A DNA stretch of 6,370 nt from Microcaldota archaeon. GTDB taxonomy: Archaea > Micrarchaeota > Micrarchaeia > Anstonellales > Anstonellaceae. The stretch covers positions 1,520 to 7,889 of the forward strand of contig JAPLWY010000053.1 of assembly GCA_026396355.1 (NCBI GenBank), given 5' to 3'. The translations under genes were made by a program, and so were the position numbers. The notes under the pieces were generated by a model. It was given only the letters and a program-made list of their open reading frames with translations, had not been told where the DNA came from and ran no database searches. This document shows, piece after piece, positions 1 to 4,911 of the stretch; positions within the stretch are counted from its first letter, which is position 1; the number at the start of each line of letters is the position of its first letter.

Positions 1-1087
1 CCTTCACGACATATCCCATTATCGGGTCGTTCAGGATGCGCTCCTGCATCTTCTCGGCCTCTTCAAGCTTCCTGCCCATCACAATCCAGGTCTTGAGGTT
101 CAGGTGCTTCACCCCGTAGAAAAAGCCTGCGACCTTGTACGGGCCGAAAGTCTTGAAATAGTCAGGAAGGTTCATGCTCCCTATGCCGTATACCTGCCCG
201 ACTGAGTAGCTTTCAGTGCCGTAAAACTTCCTCACCGCGGTTGCGCGCGCCTGCTGTATGGATGAATGGTGGAAAATCCCAAGCGTCGGCTTCTGCTTTT
301 CAGTGTGGGAATTCGGGTCCTTGACAGGCCCGCTCCTGCGCACCTTGTCGTAGACCAGGTCAAGGAAGGTGTTCATGTGGGTGTTGCCGTCCACCCTGAA
401 GTATTCGTTCGAGAGATAATTCTTCACGCCTGCAGTCAGCGATATTCGGAGGTTCTCGAAAGTCGGGTCGGAGTCCAGCGCATGCCGCAGCACTTTTTTC
501 TGCTCGTAAGCGTGGGTGCACAGGTTGACAATGCTTTTCACCCAGTTGCCGGCGATTGTGCCGTTGTGCCCGTATGCCCGCTTCATGAGGTTTTCGATGT
601 CTTCTTCCGTCTCGATTCTGACCTGCTTGCGGTTGCCCCGCAGCCCGTATTCGAGCACTGCCCTCCGGTTAAGAAGCATCCATTCCATTTCAAGCGCAAT
701 CTCCTGCGCATGCAGCATGCCGCAGTTGAACTCGGCCTCGTGTACCTCGATGTCGTGGTAGCTTCTCGTTGAATGCAGGCAGCCGGGCTTCAAAGCCACG
801 TTGCCGTGCGCGGTCAGGTGCACGAAAATGTCAATCGGGACGCCTGCCTTGTAGTAGGAGTAGTATTCGCGCATCTTCTCCTGTATGTGGGACTTTATCT
901 CGGCGATGATTTCATGCGTCATGAAAGTTCCGGCAACCGACATTCTCTGGAAATCAATAAGCGTCCCGTGCTTCATTTCCTGCGCCTGCTGCTCGATGAG
1001 GGCTGCGTTGAACGCGGCTGAGACGTCTCTTGCGTCTGCGCACCCTATCACGATATGAAGCTCGATTTTCTTGACGTTATTTTCCAT
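1..1087 (-). CDS. Uncharacterised protein with beta-carbonic-anhydrase-like motifs (partial, C-terminus beyond left edge)
   Basis: Reading the minus strand from ATG at 1087 gives 362 uninterrupted codons that continue past base 1. GGTGA (1096-1092) lies 4 bases before the ATG, with a TATA box further upstream, so the start is well supported. No signal peptide or membrane segment is seen, so it is probably cytoplasmic. The N-terminus has a beta-strand followed by GCADARD (residues 15-21), matching the Cys-x-Asp-x-Arg zinc/active-site motif of beta-carbonic anhydrases. Later come a His-rich stretch (HLTAHGN, 90-96) and FNCGMLHA (120-127), which resembles the second zinc motif HxDCGM of that family. 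The expected ligand His three residues before Cys122 is Glu119, and the motifs are about 106 residues apart, wider than usual. Residues 150-362 (for example PTLGIFHHSS at 267-276 and NDPIMGYVV near 353-361) match no domain I recognise. It is divergent from the hyf operon. Beta-CA kinship is an inference from motifs; the gene itself is near certain. Confidence 0.72.
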   Translation of the reverse strand, partial: MENNVKKIELHIVIGCADARDVSAAFNAALIEQQAQEMKHGTLIDFQRMSVAGTFMTHEIIAEIKSHIQEKMREYYSYYKAGVPIDIFVHLTAHGNVALKPGCLHSTRSYHDIEVHEAEFNCGMLHAQEIALEMEWMLLNRRAVLEYGLRGNRKQVRIETEEDIENLMKRAYGHNGTIAGNWVKSIVNLCTHAYEQKKVLRHALDSDPTFENLRISLTAGVKNYLSNEYFRVDGNTHMNTFLDLVYDKVRRSGPVKDPNSHTEKQKPTLGIFHHSSIQQARATAVRKFYGTESYSVGQVYGIGSMNLPDYFKTFGPYKVAGFFYGVKHLNLKTWIVMGRKLEEAEKMQERILNDPIMGYVVK

Positions 1088-1091
1088 CAGC

Positions 1092-1096
1092 TCACC
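1092..1096 (-). promoter_or_regulatory. Ribosome binding site of the minus-strand gene
   Basis: On the minus strand the sequence GAAAGGTGAGCTG directly precedes ATG. GGTGA pairs with the TCACC near the 3' end of archaeal 16S rRNA, with a 4-base spacer. It fixes the start at 1087. Confidence 0.75.
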
Positions 1097-1126
1097 TTTC
1101 CCGCACGCTTTTCCCACTTTTGCATA

Positions 1127-1134
1127 TATATAAA
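1127..1134 (-). promoter_or_regulatory. Archaeal TATA box for the minus-strand gene
   Basis: The minus strand reads TTTATATA, within a longer alternating AT run, 47 bases before the start codon (first TATA base to A of ATG). By normal archaeal spacing, transcription would begin near 1100-1108 and leave a short leader holding the GGTGA site. The octamer is identical to the one serving the divergent operon. No convincing purine-rich BRE can be picked out. Confidence 0.6.
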
Positions 1135-1160
1135 AGATATACTAATAAGATGCACCGATT

Positions 1161-1175
1161 ATCCTTGAAAAGGAT
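1161..1175. repeat. Inverted repeat, candidate operator
   Basis: ATCCTT (1161-1166) and AAGGAT (1170-1175) form a perfect 6-bp inverted repeat around the 3-base centre GAA. It sits between the two divergent TATA boxes, upstream of both start sites. That position suits a dimeric helix-turn-helix regulator. The repeat is short, so chance is possible. A terminator is unlikely because no T-run follows and neither gene ends here. Confidence 0.35.
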
Positions 1176-1214
1176 TAAAAACTTGGGGGCACCCATTCCG
1201 GAGCTATAGCACCC

Positions 1215-1222
1215 TTTATATA
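1215..1222 (+). promoter_or_regulatory. Archaeal TATA box for the hyf operon
   Basis: TTTATATA lies 59 bases before the ATG at 1274 in an AT-rich stretch. Usual archaeal spacing puts transcription start near 1240-1248, giving a leader of roughly 25-35 bases that contains the GGTGA site. No second promoter is seen inside the operon, so all downstream genes probably depend on this one. Confidence 0.62.
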
Positions 1223-1263
1223 TTTTATTCAGTTATTTTAGACACTTGAGCCTTAGAGCATAC

Positions 1264-1268
1264 GGTGA
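1264..1268 (+). promoter_or_regulatory. Ribosome binding site that decides the hyfB start
   Basis: GGTGA at 1264-1268 is followed by a 5-base spacer and ATG at 1274. The GTG inside this motif (1265-1267) is in frame with hyfB and would give a protein three residues longer, but using it as the start would leave the gene without a ribosome binding site. The ATG at 1269-1271 is out of frame. Confidence 0.7.
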
Positions 1269-1273
1269 ATGGG

Positions 1274-3253
1274 ATGGCATTAGAATTTCTTTCCTTAAAT
1301 GCACTGACATTCGCTATCGCCTTTTTCGCGCTCGGGGCGCTTTCTTCACTCGTATTTCCATCAAGGCCGCGCCTAAGTTCCAAGCTGGGTTTTGGCTTTG
1401 CGATATTGGGCAGCCTCTTCGCGCTTGCCGCAGGCGTCACTGCCCTTCTTGGCTTTGGCTCGGAAAAAATCGTCCTGGCCTCGCTTGACTATGTCGGCTC
1501 GCTCTCGATAAGCATGGTTGGGCTTTCCGCCTTTTTCGTGTCCTTCATTGCCTTTGTGGGGGCGGCAACCTCGGTTTACTCGCTGAGCTATGTCGAGGAA
1601 TACACCAAGAAAGGGTACAGCGTCGGGCGCTTCGGCTTTCTCTACAATATTTTCCTGCTGTCCATGATACTGGTGGTCGCAGCGCAAAACGCGCTTCTTT
1701 TCCTCATACTTTGGGAAATCATGGCAATAAGCTCGTATTTCCTGGTGACTTATGAGCACAAGGAAAAGAGCGTGCAGTCGGTCGGCTTCACCTACCTCCT
1801 GATTGCGCATGTTGGCGCAGCAGCGCTTGCCCTGATGTTCCTGGCGCTTGCAAGCGGCTCTGGCTCGATGGATTTCGCCTCGTTCCACACAGCAGCTTAT
1901 ACTCCGTTCATTGCCAGCGCGATTTTCATGCTGGCGCTTTTCGGATTCGGCTCCAAGTGCGGCATCATTCCGCTTCATATCTGGCTGCCGCTTGCGCACC
2001 CGCAGGCGCCAAGCAATGTTTCCGCCTTGATGTCAGGAGTCATGCTTAAGACCGCAATATATGGGATTGTGCGCGTGCTTTTTGATTTCCTCGGGGTTGC
2101 CAACGGCACCGAGCTTTGGTGGGGCGCGCTCATATTGGGATTGGGAATAGCATCCTCCATCCTTGGCGTGCTGTATTCCCTTCTTGAGCATGACATCAAG
2201 CGCCTGCTCGCTTACCACAGCATAGAGAACATAGGTATTATTTTCATAGGCATTGGCGCGTCTGTGCTTTTCTCATGGGCGCACCAGCCCGCGCTGGCCG
2301 CACTTGCGCTTTTCGCGGCGCTTTACCATACGCTCAACCATGCGCTGTTCAAGAGCCTGCTCTTCCTTGGCGCAGGCAGCATCATCCATGCCACGCACGA
2401 GCGGAACATCGACGAGATGGGCGGGCTGGCAAAATACATGCCATTCACCGCAGTATTGTTTTTCATCGGGGCGGCGTCCATTGCGGCAATCCCGCCATTG
2501 AACGGGTTTGCCAGCGAAATGCTGACCTTCCAGGCGCTTCTGGGCGGCATTGAGCCAGGGGCGCAGACCTTCAATTTCACCTCGCTGGCGCTAGCAGTCG
2601 CAGTGCTCGGGCTTGCACTGACCAGCGCGCTTGCCGTCGGCGCCTTTGTCAAGGCATTCGGAATCCCGTTTTTGGGGCTGCCGCGCTCAAAGCACGCTCA
2701 CGTGCGCCATGACTCGCCCAAAACAATGATTCTTGGCATGGCGCTTCTCGCCCTTGCCTGCGTTGCGGCAGGAGTATTCCCCGGAGTGCTGGCACAGGCA
2801 TCGGCAAACATCCTGGAAAGCCTGAATTTCGGGGCAGCGTCAACAACGATTGTCCCGGCTGCCCAGTCGCTGCCAAATGCAGCCATTTTGCTGATTCTTC
2901 TGGCAGGCTCTGCCCTGATTGCAATATACTTGTGGCTGGCTTCGCAAAAAAAGCACCACCATGTCGGAGAGACTTGGGGCTGCGGCTTTCCGGACGGAAC
3001 AGCGCACATGCAGTACTCTGCCGCAGGGTTTGCCATGCCGGTCACCAGGGCAATGGATACCTGGCTCAACCCGCTTGAAAAATCAACCGCTTATGGCTCG
3101 GCGCTGTTTGACAGCGTCATTTACGCGCCCATCGTGCGCCTTTACTATTATGTTGCCCCGCACTCGGCAATATTCACCACGGGCAGGCTGAATGACTATC
3201 TCATGTATTTGGTAGTCACGCTCACGCTCGTGCTGATATACGCAATTTTGTGA
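1274..3253 (+). CDS. hyfB: HyfB-like antiporter-type membrane subunit of a group 4 hydrogenase-related complex
   Basis: A 659-residue integral membrane protein (E. coli HyfB is about 670) with roughly 15 hydrophobic segments across its length. It belongs to the NuoL/M/N and Mrp-antiporter family and should translocate protons or sodium ions, driven by electron transfer in the attached hydrophilic arm. Family marks include the channel glutamate E148 in LILWEIMAISSY (144-155), the charged K228 before IIPLHIWLP (231-239), the HyfB-type loop AHPQAPSNVSALMSG (241-255) with K259 following, and H352, H356 and K360 in YHTLNHALFKSLLF (351-364), matching the His/Lys channel residues of NuoL. The C-terminal extension typical of HyfB/HycC has WGCGFPDGTAHMQYSAAGFA (568-587). 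The start is taken at ATG 1274, after GGTGA. It is the first gene of the operon; 5 bases separate it from the next ATG. Assignment to HyfB rather than NuoL rests on the loop, the C-terminal motif and the neighbours. Confidence 0.93.
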   Translation: MALEFLSLNALTFAIAFFALGALSSLVFPSRPRLSSKLGFGFAILGSLFALAAGVTALLGFGSEKIVLASLDYVGSLSISMVGLSAFFVSFIAFVGAATSVYSLSYVEEYTKKGYSVGRFGFLYNIFLLSMILVVAAQNALLFLILWEIMAISSYFLVTYEHKEKSVQSVGFTYLLIAHVGAAALALMFLALASGSGSMDFASFHTAAYTPFIASAIFMLALFGFGSKCGIIPLHIWLPLAHPQAPSNVSALMSGVMLKTAIYGIVRVLFDFLGVANGTELWWGALILGLGIASSILGVLYSLLEHDIKRLLAYHSIENIGIIFIGIGASVLFSWAHQPALAALALFAALYHTLNHALFKSLLFLGAGSIIHATHERNIDEMGGLAKYMPFTAVLFFIGAASIAAIPPLNGFASEMLTFQALLGGIEPGAQTFNFTSLALAVAVLGLALTSALAVGAFVKAFGIPFLGLPRSKHAHVRHDSPKTMILGMALLALACVAAGVFPGVLAQASANILESLNFGAASTTIVPAAQSLPNAAILLILLAGSALIAIYLWLASQKKHHHVGETWGCGFPDGTAHMQYSAAGFAMPVTRAMDTWLNPLEKSTAYGSALFDSVIYAPIVRLYYYVAPHSAIFTTGRLNDYLMYLVVTLTLVLIYAIL

Positions 3254-3254
3254 T
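3250..3254 (+). promoter_or_regulatory. Ribosome binding site of the hyfC-hyfE gene, overlapping the hyfB stop
   Basis: GTGAT (3250-3254) pairs with the ATCAC of archaeal 16S rRNA and lies 4 bases before ATG 3259. It overlaps the hyfB stop TGA (3251-3253), suggesting coupled translation. The GTG at 3250 is in frame and could be mistaken for the start. Confidence 0.55.
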
Positions 3255-3258
3255 TGAT

Positions 3259-4182
3259 ATGCTTGAAAACCTGCCCTCACCGGTATTGGCGTTCCTCCAG
3301 TTCGCCTTTGTCTTTGCCCTGTCACCACTACTGATAGGAATAATGCGAAAAGTCAAGGCGCGCTTCCAAGGCAGGTGCGGCAGCCCGGTAATCCAGCCAT
3401 ACATTGACATTATCAAGCTGCTCTCGAAAGGCAGCGCCAGAAGCTCAATCACCCCATTCATATTTGCCATTGCCCCGGTGGCGGGCTTTGCCTCGATTGC
3501 CATTGCTTCCCTGATGCTCCCGATCCTTTCGCCAGCCCCTGTGCTTGCAGCAAACATCATTGTATTCATCTACCTTTTTGCAATTGGGAGGTTTCTCACT
3601 GCGCTTTCCGGGCTGGACGCAGGCAGCGCATTCGGGGGCATGGGCTCAAGCAGGGAAATGCTCTATTCCATCCTTATCGAACCGGCAATGTTCGCAATCG
3701 TCATCATCATGGCAACCTCGGGCAGCCTTAATATTGTGCCGCTTGCGCCTGACCTTGCCTCTTGGCAACTGTTGATTACCTCGCCGGTCTACTGGCTCAT
3801 TGCAGCTGCATTGCTCCTGGCGATAATGGCAGAGACTGGACGGCTGCCGTTTGACAACCCTGCAACGCATCTTGAGCTGACCATGGTGCACGAGGCAATG
3901 ATTCTTGAGAATTCAGGCCCAAGCCTTGCCCTTGTGGAATGGGCGCACGCCGCGAAGATTTTCCTGTTCTTCTCGTTCGTGGCAATTCTTCTGGCGCCGG
4001 GCAGCCTGCAGGCAAATCCGCTCTGGCCGCTGATCCTTTTCGCATCGACAGTAATCTTGGCCGTGATTGTGGCAACTATAGAGAGCATCAGCGTCAAGGT
4101 GCGCCTGTTCAAGGTCTCTGAGCTTTTGATATTTGCCACCCTGCTTGGGCTTATGGCATTCCTCATGCGCATCTTTGTGGTC
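3259..4182 (+). other. hyfC: HyfC (NuoH/HycD) domain of the fusion
   Basis: Residues 1-308, about the full length of a free HyfC. It starts at the normal HyfC N-terminus and ends after the last hydrophobic helix (LLIFATLLGLMAFLMRIFVV, 289-308), where free HyfC proteins normally stop. The domain therefore appears complete, with the acidic loops that contact the catalytic subunits intact. Confidence 0.85.
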
Positions 4183-4905
4183 AAATCTGACGGGGAAAGC
4201 TGGCTGCAGGCAATCATGGCGCTCGCCATGCTGCTGGCTGCAATCTATTTCCTTTTCAGCAACACCATCCGCAACCGAATTCAGCTCTACATAGTGCAGA
4301 GCATCTGCCTGGTGGCAATTCTCCTGCAGGTTTCACTCACGCATGGCGCAGCAGGCATGAACTACCTGTTCATTGCAGCAATCGCAGCCCTGAAGATATT
4401 GATCATCCCGTTCGTGCTTTATCACAGCCTGTCCTTTGGCATGAAGCTGATGCCGCTGAATTTTTACCTCAGGTTCGGAGAGGCGCGCGAGAAATTCAAA
4501 TTGAACCTGGATGCAGACCCGATATTCATGAATGCGCCCATGACGACCAGCCGCGCGCTCATCTATGCCAGCATCATCATGGTGCTTGCATTTGCAATCT
4601 CATCTGTCCTGGGAGGCACCACCATAATACTGCCGCTCACAGTGGCGCTCATCCTGATCGGCATGCTGATAATAGCATCGAAAACCCACCTGATATTGCA
4701 GCTTCTGGGCTTTTTGATGATGGAAAACGGTGTGGTGCTGCTCCCGTACGCACTGCACATCAATTTGCCATTCATCGGTGAATTGGTCGCCCTGTTCGAC
4801 GTGATAATCCTGGTCAGGATAACCTTGCTATTGTCATTCAAGATGAAGGAGACGCATGGCACGCTGGACACTGAAAAGCTCGTCGAACTGGTGGAAAAAA
4901 GGTGA
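3259..4905 (+). CDS. hyfC-hyfE: HyfC-HyfE fusion: NuoH-like plus NuoK-like membrane subunit
   Basis: One continuous 548-residue frame joins two subunits that are separate proteins in E. coli. Residues 1-308 are HyfC/HycD (NuoH family), the subunit that docks the catalytic arm to the membrane arm. They carry RKVKARFQGRCGSP (30-43), the QPYIDIIKLL loop (46-55), FAIGRFLTALSGLDAGSAF (107-125), SRE (131-133), EP (141-142) and AETGRLPFDNPATHLELT (191-208) followed by HEAMILENSG (211-220). Residues about 313-548 are HyfE-like (E. coli HyfE is about 216 residues), with the NuoK-like core GFLMMENGVVLLP (484-496, Glu489 the probable channel acid), Asp514 in the next helix, and the HyfE-type tail LDTEKLVEL (536-544). 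The junction (about 308-316, VKSDGESW) is short and polar, with no stop and no good internal ribosome binding site. ATG 3259 is chosen over GTG 3250 because GTGAT precedes it at the right distance. hyfF follows after 6 bases. Confidence 0.92.
   Translation: MLENLPSPVLAFLQFAFVFALSPLLIGIMRKVKARFQGRCGSPVIQPYIDIIKLLSKGSARSSITPFIFAIAPVAGFASIAIASLMLPILSPAPVLAANIIVFIYLFAIGRFLTALSGLDAGSAFGGMGSSREMLYSILIEPAMFAIVIIMATSGSLNIVPLAPDLASWQLLITSPVYWLIAAALLLAIMAETGRLPFDNPATHLELTMVHEAMILENSGPSLALVEWAHAAKIFLFFSFVAILLAPGSLQANPLWPLILFASTVILAVIVATIESISVKVRLFKVSELLIFATLLGLMAFLMRIFVVKSDGESWLQAIMALAMLLAAIYFLFSNTIRNRIQLYIVQSICLVAILLQVSLTHGAAGMNYLFIAAIAALKILIIPFVLYHSLSFGMKLMPLNFYLRFGEAREKFKLNLDADPIFMNAPMTTSRALIYASIIMVLAFAISSVLGGTTIILPLTVALILIGMLIIASKTHLILQLLGFLMMENGVVLLPYALHINLPFIGELVALFDVIILVRITLLLSFKMKETHGTLDTEKLVELVEKR
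4195..4902 (+). other. hyfE: HyfE (NuoK-like) domain of the fusion
   Basis: Residues about 313-548. It begins with a hydrophobic helix (WLQAIMALAMLLAAIYFLF, 315-333), then NRIQLYIVQS (339-348), which resembles the HyfE N-terminal region. A second helix-rich part holds SKTHLILQLLGFLMMENG (474-491) and the C-terminal LDTEKLVEL tail. Length and order agree with a full HyfE, so nothing appears lost at the fusion point. The first in-domain ATG (4216) lacks a GGTGA-type site, arguing against a separate HyfE start. Confidence 0.82.
4901..4905 (+). promoter_or_regulatory. Ribosome binding site of hyfF, overlapping the upstream stop
   Basis: GGTGA includes the TGA stop of the fusion gene (4903-4905) and lies 6 bases before ATG 4912. 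This placement favours reinitiation by ribosomes finishing the fusion gene, which would help keep subunit amounts matched. Confidence 0.7.
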
Positions 4906-4911
4906 AAATAT

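Larger units (their letters stand above)
1088..1273. other. Divergent intergenic regulatory region
   Basis: This AT-rich stretch separates two divergently transcribed units and contains no plausible gene. From left to right it holds the minus-strand ribosome binding site and TATA box, a short inverted repeat (1161-1175), GCACCC words at 1189 and 1209, the plus-strand TATA box (1215-1222) and the hyfB ribosome binding site (1264-1268). The two TATA boxes are about 80 bp apart, leaving room for a regulator that acts on both directions. Sharing of a regulator is inferred from layout only. Confidence 0.6.

Noticed and set aside
266..1021. Plus-strand open frames at 266-772, 516-761 and 773-1021
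   Set aside because: They lie opposite the minus-strand gene, which has a clear ribosome binding site, TATA box and 362 open codons. Their products have no family features.
1125..1131. Short TA repeat (tatata) considered as a repeat element
   Set aside because: It is only a few units long and is explained by the TATA box.
1373..1999. 208-codon open frame on the minus strand inside hyfB
   Set aside because: Its product is Arg/Glu/Lys-rich low-complexity antisense of a membrane protein gene, with no ribosome binding site. Strong codon bias in hyfB keeps the antisense frame open.
2690..2960. Histidine-rich loops in HyfB (residues 474-479 and 561-563), considered as a metal site
   Set aside because: They fall in hydrophilic loops where HyfB relatives commonly carry charged and His residues. 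Nothing marks them as a special site.
4216..4218. Internal ATG as a possible separate HyfE start
   Set aside because: No GGTGA-type site precedes it, it lies inside the first HyfE-like helix, and no stop ends HyfC before it.
3789..4229. 146-codon minus-strand open frame (and a nested 92-codon one) in the fusion gene
   Set aside because: Antisense shadow of the HyfC domain. It has no recognisable domain or start signal.
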